Below are positions 1-14,247 of a stretch of DNA of 64,000 nt, piece by piece; position 1 is the first letter of the stretch; each line of letters begins with the position of its first letter. The position numbers and the translations under genes are program-made. This stretch comes from Melanocharis versteri (Eukaryota; Chordata; Aves; Passeriformes; Melanocharitidae), in the NCBI GenBank assembly GCA_013397845.1, contig VZTG01006664.1, forward strand, positions 391,025 to 455,024. Reading direction: 5' to 3'. The notes below the pieces were generated by a model. That model saw only the letters and a program-made list of their open reading frames with translations, had not been told where the DNA came from and did no database searches.

Positions 1-3000
1 AGCTTTTAGGAGATCACAAGCAGCCACAAAAAGGAAGTAAAGGAAGAACCACATGGATAAAACCAGACGTTTTGAAATAGTTACAGAATAGCATTGAAAT
101 TGCAGTATATCTTTGGAAATTATAAAAATTTCTGCAAGCGATTTGCTTATCTTCTCTCAAGAAGTCCACACAAACTAGGGTTATCTACAAGAAAAAAAAA
201 AGTATTCAATGGAATATACCTCTCTAAATTCAGTCATTCCACCCTAACAGCGGTAAACAATTCCGTACTTTTGAATGCTTCCTCAGCCAAAGAACATGAA
301 TCAAACATTCTGCCATGCAGTTTTTATTGGAACCCAGGCAAAAGACACTACATATGTTAAATAATATCCAATATCTTAAGAGGTAAGTGGAGCAACATTT
401 TTGAGAGAACTACCACGTCGTTAGCCAGATTTAAGTTTAAACATGCTATTTGGACTTTGTTTTAGGAACTTATAGACACACAGATTCCTTTTCAGTAAGC
501 ATTGTAGACCCATTCTGAAACTGGAAGCATTCATTCCAGCAGTGACTTTGACCAATTGACAATTAAAATATAACACTCTGTTGCTCATTATTATAACTGT
601 TTTGCAGATCTCAGGCTTCTCTCAAGGTAAGCTGCATGGCTGTGCTGAACTGTGCCAACCACATGACTAATAAAATTGCAACAGTGGGTTACAAGTAGTT
701 TTTCAGAGGCCATAAACTAAACAGAAATGTAGATTGGGGGAAAAAAAGGAAGGAAAAATATCTGTGCCAAGTATGTTAGTATTGAAAAAGAAAGTAGTGA
801 ATAAGGTGATATTTATGCTAAAAGGCCTAGTTCAAAAAGTCAGACATTTATGAATGAGAACTAGAAAACATACAAAAAAGCACAAGTATGTGGACAGATC
901 TATTGCATCATGCACAATCACACAGAAAATACTTTTGGGTATTGTGCTTCACTCATTTCTGTTTAAGAAAGTGAAACTTTCTTTATATGCAAAATGTGAT
1001 CACAAACACAACAGTATATTTTGGTTGCACAGATATTCAGGCACACAGACAGAAAGAACAGGGATGGATGAGAGGTAAGGAATGACAGTTTCCATGCTGG
1101 AATCAGATTACTGCCAAGCAGGTGAAGATCTTCCACTTTAACAGCGCAGTATCAGAGGGGTATTATGAAAATTCTTGAACTTACAAGCTGGGACATGTGG
1201 CCACCATGCCAAAACCATATTCAAGCAGTTTTGAAATCGCAGTACATTGTAGTCCCACCAATACAAGGAGGACAAGTGAAAATACATAGTAACCTAAACT
1301 TTCTACAAGATAAATCTTATTCTTAGCAATCCTTCCTTTCCCTACATTTCTTTCTGAAAGACCAGCAAGCCTCAACTTTCACACCAGCCAATAAACAGGG
1401 AATATGTTTTGTACTGAACTCCACAGGTCCTGCCGCAAATAGTTAAATATAGATGCAAAATTTCCAGGTGTATTTCCTGAGGCACAATCTGTCCAGATGG
1501 AGGAATGCATCTCTACATCCCTAACTGATGTAAAGATGCATTTAAGAAATATGATCTACTCACAGAATGATTTTACCAAATCAACCTGATGAAGGCTGTT
1601 CCTTGTTTTTAATAGGAGACAACAGGACTAGTGAAGGAATAGTCAGGTAAATGAAGACCAAATTTACAAACACCAGGGACAGATTTAATGGCTTTAGTCA
1701 CTTGCTATGAAGCTGGCAACTCTCACTTACCCTGCCATTAACAGTTAAGATTGGATATGTGGCACATGTCCCTTCTTTTTCTGGAGCTACACGACCAGAA
1801 GGTCACCTTTATCAGATGACCAGAGACAGGGGTGTGACCCACCCATTTTGACCTCAACAAACCTTGAGAAAATCTCCTTTCCATTCTGGATGTGCAAAAC
1901 CCAGGCCCTGCTGTTAATTCACAGAAGCTGAGTTCACAGAAATCTATCATAGTCGCACTGCTAATCAAAGGAAAGATAATAAGTGGATTCTTGAATATAA
2001 AGGAGTAAGGATCTAGAATTCCAAAATAAGTAATAGGTTAAACTCGGTGAGGGATTTCAGCTAAGAGACATCAGGTAACACATACTTCAGATGTGACGCA
2101 ATTTTCTTTCTCTTGCTTTTCTTTCTTCTCTAGTAAGACCACCAATAGTTACTCCACAGCCATTCTTGTAATGAATATTGCATATGAGTATTTTCTTGCA
2201 AATGAAAGGAAGAATGAAACCTGCTGCTTTTTGATGGGACAAAATGTTTCCATTATGACCTCATGCTTTCTTTACCAGAGTGATTATATTACACTACCAG
2301 AGCATCATGCAATTCCAATTAAAGAGATGAACTGTTTTCTTCATCAGATGGATTTTAGAAGCAGAGGATCAGCAGCATGCAAGGCTTATTTGAATCAGGA
2401 AATAACTTAAATATTTTGAAGGAAACCTTGCTTTGGAAACTGATTCTTCTGCTATCCATAGTCTAAAAACCTAACCTCCCATTCCAAAATGTAGAGTTCA
2501 GCAATTTTTGCTTTAGATTTCCAAATTAAAATAACTAATAATCTAATTAATAATCTAAATCTGAAACCAAAGAACAGTCATAAGCTCAATTTTTCCATTT
2601 CCTAAAGATTATGCTAAATCATGTACAAGCTAAAGAGGTAAAGATTACTTTGGAATATTCTAGGCTCACTAACACTTTACAAAATGCAGAAAAATAAAGG
2701 ATGACAAGCAAAATGAAGTTTTAAAAATCAGCTGCAGTAATACAAATAAATAAATGGTAGAAGATATCAAACTTAGGGCAGAAGGAAAGTTAAAACATTT
2801 AAATTATGGCCTCTTCTACCATATAGTCCTTTTATTGTTCATAAAAGTGATACAAGCAAGGAAATAAAAGGAGATAAGAACATTATCTTCAGTTTCCAAA
2901 GACATCCTGTTTCAAAAGGAGAATAAGACCCTTAAGGTTCTTTATTATGTTACTCCCTTATAAAAAAAGTCTATATATCTATGCAAAGAAAAAGAGAGCT

Positions 3001-6000
3001 AGGAAGATAACTATTTTTAATATCTGCTAAATTAGCTAACTGCAGTTCTAAAGATAACAATAAACATAAAATTAAACATTAAAATAATAATCTTTCTGTG
3101 TTTTTCAGAAAATTAGTCTTTCTGATTAGTCAAACACCTGAAAGGGCACTAAATTAACATGTTCTGAAAGGATGCTTGAAGCCTCCAAGTCAACATATCT
3201 GGAGGCTATTTTCACTTTTAATTTACTAAATTCATTTCATTAAAGGAAAACATCTCAAGTCTTCAAATAATCCATTAGTTTGGGATAGATCCAAAATAAA
3301 TGAAACTGAGTTCCTTTGGGGAGCCATTTCTTCAGCAGAAGTCAGAACATGTGATTCACTGGGTTACAGAATTATCTTCCAAGAGAACATTTGAAAGCCT
3401 GATAGCTGGTTCCTTTGAAAACTAGACCTGATGATACTCTAGAAAATATACTGCCCAACATCAAGGATGATGAAGACTGGCTAGGTCTGTCACTGCTCTA
3501 ATTTCTGTGAGCTGGCCAAGCATATGTGATTGAACTGGAAAGGAATTTAATACATTTCCATTTATAGTAAAAAGGGGTTTGAAAACAAGACAGAGGCCAG
3601 ACTGTTCACAAGGTATTTATAAGAAAAAGGTTTGTATCTTCTTTAAGAAAAGCACTGTTGATAGTTTTTAAAATATAATTTCAAACCCATATGGGATCCT
3701 TAAAACCTAGTCACACATTCAATACGAAAAAACCCAAAGATTCCTGAACTTCTAGGCAACAACTTTTTGTGTAGTACCAACTGCTGAAGTCATCACTGTG
3801 ACCTTGACAAGCTACAGAGATTCATACCTGGCTATTCACAAGCAAGAACAAGGAAGACTGATGCACACTTCAATTAAAACATGCCTTGAAGATGGAAATA
3901 AATGACAATAAACAACTGAGTAAAGTGTGTGGATATTACTATTAATCTACTGCTTTCCCATTTTCCGACTGAATGACACTTAGGACTGATGAACCAATCC
4001 CAGAGGAAGAGAAACATTCTGTACAGGGAGGGTTCTGATGTGCATCCATCCTGACAGCTTTGCCTGAACTGTTCACACAGAGCCCACAGTCCTGGCCAAT
4101 GAACAAGTGCAACAGATTCTGAACACAAAAGGTAGAGGCTGCCCAGTTAAATAAACTTTGTTTAGACATAGAACACCGTCACTTGGGTCCAGAAAGGGAC
4201 TGACTGCATTAAAACGGAAGTATACAGACCCAATCAGGTCCAAAGCTTATATCTTGAAATCCTGAGGTCACCTAACCCCTTACAGGAAGGGAGAAGTGAG
4301 GATGCAGGAGTTGACTTTGCTGAGGGAGAAGAATGGCATGGGGGATCAGGACAGCACAGCTGGGTAAGCCTGCAGACAAGGGTAGAATTGAAGTTATGTC
4401 CTCCCTTTCTCGGCTGACTAGTTCTATGTCTTTATTCACAGCTGGCTATTTTTGTGAACCCCATTGTGAGATGCTTGATTCTTCCCAAACTTTGTTTAGG
4501 GTAAACTTGGCATTTGATTCAGGCATGAAGAGATCCTGTAAGTAAAAAGTAGGCATTGAAATCCTCTCTGTTGGATCACCCCAACTGCAGTTTGAATGAG
4601 ATGCTATGGTAAAAAGAAAATGCAACAAGAAAAAGGAAATCTCAATGCAGCACTTAAGGTATCATCAGTAAAGACAATTTGATTACAAATCAGTGTCCAG
4701 TAAATTTACATATGAGAGCATGGTGAAGGTCTTAAGGCCTTGAGAAAAACTCAAACATTTTAAAAAGCAAATATTTCATTCCTGATGTTGCAGTGATGTG
4801 ACATGCATTCTCAGGCTTGTTTAATGGAAACTCACCATGATATATTCCATAATTTTTCCCATTTTATGGTTGGTAATTATTTTTAGTCTAGATGAAGTCT
4901 TAGACCCCTCCTACAACAAACACATAGACAATTCCACCAGCTGAACTGGAAAGAGGGCATAGGGTGGAAATAAATTCAGAAAATGACTCCTTTAAATCAG
5001 CACTGCTATTGAAAGAAATGCCCCCAAACCTAAAATGCTAGGTATTTGATTATTTGCTCCTTTGGAGAAAGAAGCACTGCCTAGAACAATGAGGATTACA
5101 CTCAGTTAAACTAAGTACTTACGCCCTTAAACCAATATCTTTTCACCTAAATCCTTTTCTCTAGATGCTTCTTTTAGTGGTCGAAAAATAATCCAACTTT
5201 TCAGAGTGAATGCCTTCCTAGGCTGTGAACTTGCCAGGAAACTACAAAAGTGTGCAATTTCAAGAGAAAGCCTAGTCTTCTTCCTAAATGCAACTTCACA
5301 AACATAATTTTGTATTTTACTGATGAAAAGTCTACCACTTCCTTTGGGTTTTGTAATCAGTGCTGGAAACACACATCAACAGGCTCCGAAATCACATCAT
5401 TTAAGCCAAGTATCGGTTTCTTATTTTGGACTGCAATAATTCAAAGGCTCAGAGACGTAAGGCCAGAAGGGACTATTAGACCACCTTGGCTAACTCTCGT
5501 GTATTTGCAGACTTCAAAACTTCCTACAGTCACTTTGTAATTGAGTCAACTAAAGTATGAATAACATTTCCCAAAACTTTCAGAAAGACATCTACCCTTG
5601 GCTTGAAGATATCTAGAGATTAGCCATTTTGGTAATTTGTTCTTTCTTTCGTAAAAATTTTAGTAGGTATTTTCCTAACTGATATTATCTATCTTTCTTC
5701 TCTCCCCACCCCACTTGTCTGCAGCCAGTATTTTCTTTTTGTCCTGGATCTTTGCATATGGTGAGTAATATATGTGATGATGCAGTCATGTTTCAAATGA
5801 CAGCATACAGAGGTAATAATGCATCTGTATTCTTACTCCTTTCTTTACAAATCAAGACATGCACTGTATTATTTTGGGAAAAAATCTTTCCCTTCTTTAA
5901 CAACCAGAATATTTTAAGGCTAGTGCCCAACAAATATTTTCAGCTTCTGCTGGCTTAATCCAGACTCTGGAGACACAATCTTGCCCAGCCTTTCACCCAG

Positions 6001-8613
6001 TTTTCTCTCTTCCCTCTTCCTACCACAAGAGTTTGTGTGAAAATATTGAAGATCAAACCATGAAACCAATTGAGCTAAACAATAATCTTTCCATGTTGGC
6101 TTTCAGCATGATCAGTATCCCAGTCTGGTTAACCACGTACCCCTCAAAATGCTTTCACTGATATAGCAGCTGACAAAGCCCCCAGATGGGGACAGTCTGC
6201 TGCAGATGGAAGGTTCTTCTGTTACCACATGCAAGCAGACTGTTATTGCAGTGTTCTGAGTCCCTTACGTTTGCCCTGCAGTTATTTCTTTGGCTTGTAT
6301 GTGTGTAACATCGTCTTTAGTTGTGTTGCCATTACTGATTACTGCTCTGCAGTATCATGATTCTGACAAATTTTAATGGCATCCATTTCACACACATTTC
6401 TATATTTCTAGCACAATTACTAAGGAACTCTAGTAAAAATTTAATTCAGTGACAGCTCGTTGTTTATAGTAATTTCTGAAATAAGGCACCCAGATTTGAA
6501 CCTCTTTGTCAGGTACATTACCATACAATATACCTTTTTTTTTAAATTAAAATATCATATGTTGACTAGTCAGAAGCTTTGAAAAGGTCTAAGTCTAAAA
6601 ATTTTATCAGTTATCACAAATCAAAGTTGTAATCTCCTCAAAACATGTAATCAAGCATTTTGAAATAATTTTCTGTATAGGTTAGTTGCAAATATATTTT
6701 TATCTTTTAATATCTTATTTAGTTTTGCAATTACAGTTTACAAAAATCAGCATTGCTATTTTCTATAACTTCTTCCAGTACCTAAATAAAGCTTGTTTCA
6801 TTTATTTCCTTGAAATAAATTATCTATGTGATTTGACAGGCTGCATCTCAAAAGATAACAAAGTAGCCTGCCTTAACAAGCTGGTTTTTTACTATCTGGC
6901 AGAGAATTCTATAATTCTATAAATTCCATCAGTCATTTATTCTATTGCATATTTATCACTTTGGTAGCATTGCTGATGCAATTATTTTAGATTGCCATTA
7001 CACATTGAAGAGATCTATTGACTTCACTGGGAATATTTTTGCAAAGCATCACATAAACTCATGGAGAACAACAAGGAAATTGTGTCTTAGGTCAGAAAGC
7101 TAAGCAAAATAATCCAATCACTATTCTCAGCAATAAATGAAACAAATAGAAACAGCAGTTCTCCATTTTAGTAATCATTAAGTGATTTTCAATTTGTTTT
7201 CAAATTAATTTTAAAATGTTACATTCCAAATTAAGATCTTCGATTTTACTTTCTTCTCTGTAGGTACTTCCACAAACTCTGTGTGTTACCAAGAGGGAAA
7301 AATAGGCCTTTGAAAAACACATTGAAAACCACTAAATCCAAGAGCAACCAAATAGCAGCAAAACCCAGGAAAGTTCCCAAGCAAAATTAAATTTTTCTTT
7401 GAAACTTATTTATGGAAAAAAAAAAAAAATTAGATGTTGCTATCTTTTTTGTCTTTGCATAAATTACCAGGAGTATGCTTTCAATCTGTTCTGGTTTGGA
7501 ATATGGAGATCCAGGTATGCAGGCACACAGAGAGAAGGTCCTCTGGGATCCCCCTGAAAAGCCCAGACCCCACACACTGTAATGCAGTGGAAAGGCCTCT
7601 GCCTGTGTGACTCGACACATCTTGAATTATGCCTCAGACGGAAAGGATGTGGGAGGGAGTCCCTCTGAAAGAAGTTCTGCACCCTCTGGGCCTTTGTCTC
7701 CTGCTGACATAGTTTTCATTCAGATAGAATAAATAGTAACAACAAATAAAATTACCACGTGTTTAGGAAAGTTCAGTCCCAAAACAGGCTCAAAGCAGAC
7801 ATCTAAGAACAATTCAGCAAGTTTTCAATGCTGATCTCTTGAGCAATCAGTAGAAATAACCAGTCAGATGGTGTGCACACTAGCTGCCTAGAGCCAAGTT
7901 CATTTATGACTTGTTACAATTTGGAAAAGCTTTTCACTTTACACTGTTTAATGCAAACACTTAGAATGTGTACAGCAATATACACAAGTGCTCAGGGGTC
8001 TCATCTGAGGAACTATCTTGACCTGGGTGAATGACTCAGTTTATGGCTGTGAGAACTGTCTACAGTGACTAATGGCTTCTCTAAATATCTTTCATGTTTC
8101 TGGGAAGAATTCATACTTTGTTTTGTCCTTGTTGGTTTACCTCCTATGAGTGGAACTGGCTGAAATACTTTTGTGTGCACGTGCATTTGTGCACACAGCT
8201 CATTGAAACACATGGCACTTTTAACAGGAGATGTTTACAGTTGTGGAATACTCAAAGCTCCCAAGTCTTTCAAATGTGGCATTTGTTGATACCCAGCATC
8301 AGCGAAATTATAAACATACACAGGAAGAACAAATACGCATGAGTAGACAAACTCATACTGCTATAATTTTTTTAAATAATTACAGTTTAACTTCATTGAG
8401 AATGCTGGTTGTTCAAATACCACAGCAGTGATAGGCTCCTTCAAATGCTTGACATAAATGAGTGGGCAGCAAAAATGAATGCACTCCTGCAACCTGCTTC
8501 CTTCACCTCTAGAACAATGCATGCCATTTAGCTGGAGGTGTTCCTTGGGTAACTTTTCTCCAGCACAAGCACTAATGTGCAATAAATCCAGTAATACATG
8601 ACTGATTACTCAC
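1..8613 (-). other. COL11A1: COL11A1 intron 5 (partial)
   Basis: AT-rich sequence with no supported exon. I looked on the minus strand for a phase-0 exon matching the acidic 6A peptide, the lysine-rich 6B peptide or exon 7, and found no convincing match. The main recognisable content is an old CR1 tail at about 5.43-5.77 kb. A GC-richer patch at about 7.49-7.69 kb has no recognised identity. The open frames seen here are short, overlapping and unlike any known protein. Confidence 0.8.
5430..5770 (-). mobile_element. Ancient CR1-related LINE tail
   Basis: Diverged match to a CR1 family that I know from turtle and crocodilian genomes. Landmarks in order are GTAAGGCCAGAAGGGACTAT, TTAGACCACCTTGGCTAAC, CAGAAAGACATCTACCCTTG, GCTTGAAGATATCTAGAGAT and TGGTAATTTGTTC, ending with a weak GCAGCCAGT...CTGGATCTTTG stretch. 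The divergence suggests an insertion older than the avian-type CR1 copies in this window. Right-hand boundary uncertain. Confidence 0.6.
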
Positions 8614-8742
8614 CTCATCAACCCGAGGATCTTGAGCCTGAGCAGCATTGGGCACTGGGGAGTCACAGTCTGGGCTATAATGCTCACAATAGTCAAATGC
8701 AGCTCTGGGATCAGCTATAATCAACAGCTGCTGGATCTCACC
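8614..8742 (-). CDS. COL11A1: COL11A1 exon 5: end of the TSPN domain
   Basis: This exon encodes residues 221-263 (43 codons, phase 0 to phase 0). It starts GEIQQLLIIADPRAAFDYCE, continues HYSPDCDSPVPNAAQ and ends DPRVDE. It carries the last two domain cysteines (C239 and C246, in YCEHYSPDC). With C64 and C185 these make the four expected for two disulfides. The start GEIQQ replaces the usual GDIQQ, a conservative change. The acceptor is TTTCCTGCAG|GGT and the donor is GATGAG|gtgagt. No opening ATG is needed or used, as this is an internal exon. In vertebrates the next exon is the alternative 6A/6B pair, then the acidic variable region. Neither was found to the left. Confidence 0.95.
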
Positions 8743-11700
8743 CTGCAGGAAAGCATATGCAGTTTAAATAACAAAACCAAAGGTAGTCTACAGGTCACCA
8801 CAAGTACAGAGTTCGCATTCAGAAACAAAACCAGGCACATAATACTTAGATATTTCCATCTGTGGTTATAAATAACATATCCACTTAATTTCTGCTGCTA
8901 TTGTGGAAAACAGCTATTTGTTCACAGGGCAAAACAATGCAAATTAATACCAAATGGACTAGGTGCAAAATTCTGGCTTAAAATCATGTCTGGTTTTGAA
9001 AGGAGAGAGTGGGAAGGTATAACTTCTGATCTGTGATTTTCATGCTGTTTGTTTACTTCTTCACTGGGAATCAGTCTAAATTCCTAAGATTTAATTCAGG
9101 GCACTTCCTACTACCAGCATGCCGCTCAGCATGCAAGTGATCAACAGTATAATTCTGAGTTTGCATCACATAAGCATTCTCAAAGGAGACAATGAAATAA
9201 AATAAAACAAAATCGTCTGTACCAGAGACAGTTATTTGAATAAAATATAATTAAGTGCTGTGTAAATACACACTATAGAATGTGTTGAAAAAAATTTAAC
9301 TTCTAAAAAATGTTGGTTTTGCCTCTATTCCCATATATCATGCATAAAAACAACATCACAGAAAGAGACCCACTATTCTGGATAATAAAAATGGCTCTAC
9401 TGAGATCCCCTACAGAGACCTTGTATGTTTATCATTTTCCACAGAAAGCTGTCTGGTATCCAGTGTATTTCTTAACATAGTTGTACTATTTAAGCAGCAT
9501 TAGGTAAATTCCTGCCAACATTTCCACTATAAATTTTCTCATCCAGGAGCTTCTTATGTTCACATAAAAATAAGTTTGTTGGAAATTGGCACATGTTCTT
9601 GGTCAAAACCCATTAATTTCAATCTCTCACTGTTTCCCCACAAGGGGGTGATTTTTAAGCTTTTATATACTTCTAACGTAATTTTATTTTGGTTTTATCC
9701 AAAACAGGGGCAAATGAATACCTTTGTTAGTGTACCTGTGCCTGTTTTGTCTTCAAAGACAAGATATCATAACTGTAGATGTAAATCTACAGGTGGGAAA
9801 ATTCACAATTCTCTCAGTATTTCCAGAATCACTTTACATCTATCATAATATTAACCTTAAACAAATTAAGAAAACTGGAGAATATTTTAAAATAGTAAAT
9901 AGTAATTGTCACATTCCTTCCTTTCAAAATGAATAAGCAGACACATAAGCAAAATTTTCTCAAACTGAAAAAAAATAAACAATAATCTGCAATTTTCCTA
10001 GTTCTACAACCTCCTTACAATTTTTTCGGTCGTAAAGTAGGAAATAGTTTCACAGTTCATAATGGCTGTATGACACAAGTCTGCTTTTTACAATACTCTT
10101 AGCTTACTTTATAGACTCATGTGTGTCTCAGATTAATTTAGAGTTAGAATATTTTTTCCTAAGCTTCCAGAAATACTACAAATGCAGCAGTTTGATTCTC
10201 TGTCAGCAGTTCAGGACTGTCTCCCTCATTTTCCTTAATTCACTAATGCTTCCTGATTTGGACATCTTACAAAACCTACTACACATACAGAAAAATTCTC
10301 CCTTTGATTTCCTCCATGACTCCCTCAAGAGCTGGAGTGCTTTGAGAGGTTTTGTACAGTCACTGTCAGCCTGGGCTACGCATCCCCCATCTCCAGCAAA
10401 GTGTTTCCAAATCGCTCTGCCCTTTCTCTTTCACCAACCACATTAAAACCAAGTGAGGCAGAGGAAAAAATGAGAGAGAATAAGCAAATGTAAGACAAAA
10501 GAGGTAAGTGACCCTTTTGAGCAACCTGGAGGCAGATGTGTAGAACCCCTGTCCTCACCCTGCTGAGTTCAAGTCATGGTCTTGCCCTTTGGCCCTGAGC
10601 ATTCCTGGCTGTCTGAGGTGCCTGGACAGATCTCCGTGTCCGCAGAGTGCCAGCCAGCGGGAGCCGTGCCCAAACGGCTCCTGAAACTACTGTTTAGTCA
10701 GAGAGCCTAAGAGAACACAGGCCCAGGAATACAGCCAGTACTCTGGAGCTTTGCGCTGGTCTTGAGTGCCATGGAATTTTGGCACTGAGTTTTGTTGGAT
10801 TGTGTGTTTGCAAGAAGCACTTGGTATGCTGTTACCACTTGGCTTAAATGTTCCTAAATTGGTTAAAGCTGTTCCTGATCCATTGACTGTACTTCCCAGC
10901 CCCGCCTGTCTGCCTGTCATGGGTCCACGTAGAGGGAGGCCTTCAGAAATCCTGCACAGAATTCATAAATTTTTACAAAATACATAAATTGCTACTGGCT
11001 ATTCATGTGCGAGCAGTTTACTGAGGAACCAATTGATTTTACATTTGGAACTCCAGATGTTAATTTCCCTCTTTTGCCTTCAAGATGTGCTATACAAATA
11101 TTTCCAGTAAATTATTCATTTTCCTTTTCTGTTTTTATTTTCTGTCTTCGCTAATTAAATTGTTTCTCTGAGTACTTTGTTCCGTGAAGTATTGGCCGTA
11201 CTGTAACAGTAGTCCAAGAGATTTCCTTTCAGATCAGGTCATGAAGTTCATCATCAGCCCATGAAGTTCCACATGCTTAATTGCAGATTTCATTATTGTG
11301 ATTTAGTTACCACTCTAAGGTATTTGTTGGACAAATCTAAACTCTTTCTCTCTGAAATTTTTTCACAGAATAACTTCAGTCTTTACAAACACATTCTTTG
11401 ATTTAACTGCTTGACTTTGTGAGACTAGAATAGAATCTTATGAAGTTCTTTGCAAATAAACTACAAACAATCTGGTCATATTTGATGACCTGGAGTCATA
11501 AATGAGGCACTTAAAGATCTACCTGCACAAGTCCTGAGAACTTTAAATTGAATTGGGTTATTAAGAACTCCAATAGCTGACCTGCAAAACAATACTGAGG
11601 TATCTAAACATATATGCATACATGATTACATTTTTCTTAAGCAAAAATTTCAGGAAAAAAGGAAGTCTCATGGGGTAGAACGATGAAAGCAAGAAAGAGA

Positions 11701-14247
11701 GCAAAAATGGAGATGGAGAAAGAAAAATGGATTAAAATATACAAATACACTCGAGCATCCTTTAAGTACTCTGAAAAGTGCATAGAGAAAAAAGGAAGTA
11801 CAAAAGGCTACTGTCTATAGACTAGCTCTTCCTTCTCTATGAACCTTACACGACCACTTCTGTTGGCAAAGACTGCCCAAGCAATTTCACAAAGTTGGAA
11901 GTTGATATCTAGCATGTTATAGAAGCAAAGCCTTTCACGTCTCTGCTGAGCCTGTCCCCCACCATGCTTTGATGTCAGAGATAAGTGGGATGATAGCAGA
12001 AGGCAGACGCAAAGAACGTGTGGTGAGGTATCAGGCTGACATACACAGCCACTGTTTCATATTAATACTTGTAACAAATGCTTAACTTGCCCCAAAAAGC
12101 TCTAAAAGCCTAGTTTGCCTTTGAGAATCATAACCTACTTCCTTGTAACAATTATTTTTTATCCTGGATACTTAGAACAATGGATGTTAAACAGTGGTTT
12201 CCCAGATATTCAGTGTAACTTGCTAATTTGGGATAAGAAAGATGAGAGATCTCAGTTGCCCAGAGGCAGTGGAGAACATCCAGCAAGGTGTTCTATCTAA
12301 CATTAAGCATACAAGTATCACTTGGAAGTAAAAAGTGGACCAATTTTAAATCTTAATATTTAGTTTGGATCCCAAATTCTTTATAGAAAAAGGCACTAAG
12401 TTGTTGTCAAAGCCAACATATAACTCACAAAGGCAATGCACAGTTCAATAATTCATTGCAATATGGAATAAAAATAGTTAAAGTCTATGAACATTTTAAT
12501 TCCTCTCTATTTCGGGAACATGCTCACAATTAAAATCACAGACTTTTGAATCAGCCTCATGGTTATATATGTATGATAAAAGCTGCCTGAGAATCATAAA
12601 ATATCTTGTCCACCAATTATGCCTAGCGTGAAAACATGGTACGGAAGGATTCCTTCTAAAAGGTACTCCATCAAATAAGTTATTCTTTGCAGAATCCTTC
12701 AAGACTACTAAAATGAGTTATTTTGATTGAGGAACTATTCACTTCTTTGTTGCATGCCAGAGCAAATGTGGAGAACCAGGCTAGAGAGCTACAAGGACAA
12801 TATGCTCAAATCAGTAGAACTCCTGCCTGCTGGAACAACTGCACAGACATTCACTCACATCAACTGTTCTACTACAAGGAATAGCCCAGCTAAGAATGAG
12901 AAGTGTGTGCTGAACTCACTCATTGAAAATTCCTCTGTGAATCTCACAGACATTCCACAGTGACATCCCAGAATAAGAAAATTTATGTGTATGTACACTT
13001 CCAGGACTTGCTGAAAAACTCAAAGCAGTAATGCTTTGGGGTGGGGTATCTGCACTGGAAAAATAGCTTTGATATGAAAAGAGTGCAACACTAGAATAAT
13101 GCAGTGTTGAACAACAAAAAAAGGAAATGGAGACTAGATTTTCAGGAAAGCAGTAAATTAACAAGTTCTGTTTGCAGTTTTGGCTACATCTTCGTGTAAT
13201 TATTGCTTTAGTTAGCCTCATGGCAATGATTGCTACGTGTGATTCCAAATTTTTGGAGTCTTCCTTAGATTCCACAGCAGAAGTAGAAATGAAGAAAATT
13301 TCCAGTTAGATATGGTGTCAGATTTTCTCAATGATGTAAATCATCAAGGGCCTGACTAGTAAGGAATTAATTATTTTATCATTATATCAATAAATGCTAA
13401 TGGCTGCTTATTACCTTACTTGACTTCATAAAAAATTTTAGATATTATCTGTCTCCTTGAAACACTCTCTTTTCCTTCTATCTAGGTAATCTTACTAATG
13501 CTTTCTAAATATGGTGCATTAGAGAATTACAACCATAAAGTAGTTAATTTATAGTCTATTTATTAACTAAAAGCTTCTATCATTGAGAAAAGACACTTCC
13601 ACTATCAACTGCCACATTGTTAAAAAAGCAAAAGTATGAATTCTTAGAAGGCTGTAAGTGTATGAAGCACTGTATAAGCATGTATAAGCACTGTATGGAG
13701 AAATCAGTGCAGAAATTAATGTTTTCTTCCAGTCTGTAAAATTTTAATGGTCAAGTTCCCTAGTTCTACAAAATACCCAAACAGTTCAGAGGCAGATTTT
13801 GGGACATATCTTTTACAAGATTATTAATTAAAAAATAACCCTGCCAGGTAAAACTGATTTCATTCAGGGAATGGCAGGCAAGCATTACTTCAGAAGCTCT
13901 GCAGGGGAAAGAAAAAAGCAACAAACAAAAAAAAACCCCAGCAATTACTTAAATGTCTAATTTATATATTTGAGTTTCAAAAATACTTTCATCAAGTAGA
14001 ATGTGAGAGTTAGAATTAGCAATATACTATCTCCCTGATTCACACTGGATAAAATTAGTACCTCTTATGTGCTTATAAAGATAATTAGGTTTTAATGATG
14101 TTTACATAAATGGTGATAAAAGCAAAACAAAAGCAGTGCTAGGCACTAAATCAACCCAGAAGAACAAAATTGATAACTTTCATTTCCATATTATGGCTAA
14201 AGCCTAAAAGGTACAAAGCTATTTTTTCAGTAGATCAGCAGAAATCA

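Noticed and set aside
2060..2129. Minus-strand frame RRKKSKRKK following an AG, considered as the lysine-rich exon 6B
   Set aside because: It lacks similarity beyond the basic run, is only about 50 nt before a stop or donor against about 150 nt expected, and has no pyrimidine tract before the AG.
12916..13275. 119-codon minus-strand open frame in intron 4
   Set aside because: No recognisable family, low-complexity Ser/Phe/Cys content and no splice logic; within chance length for 64 kb of AT-rich DNA.
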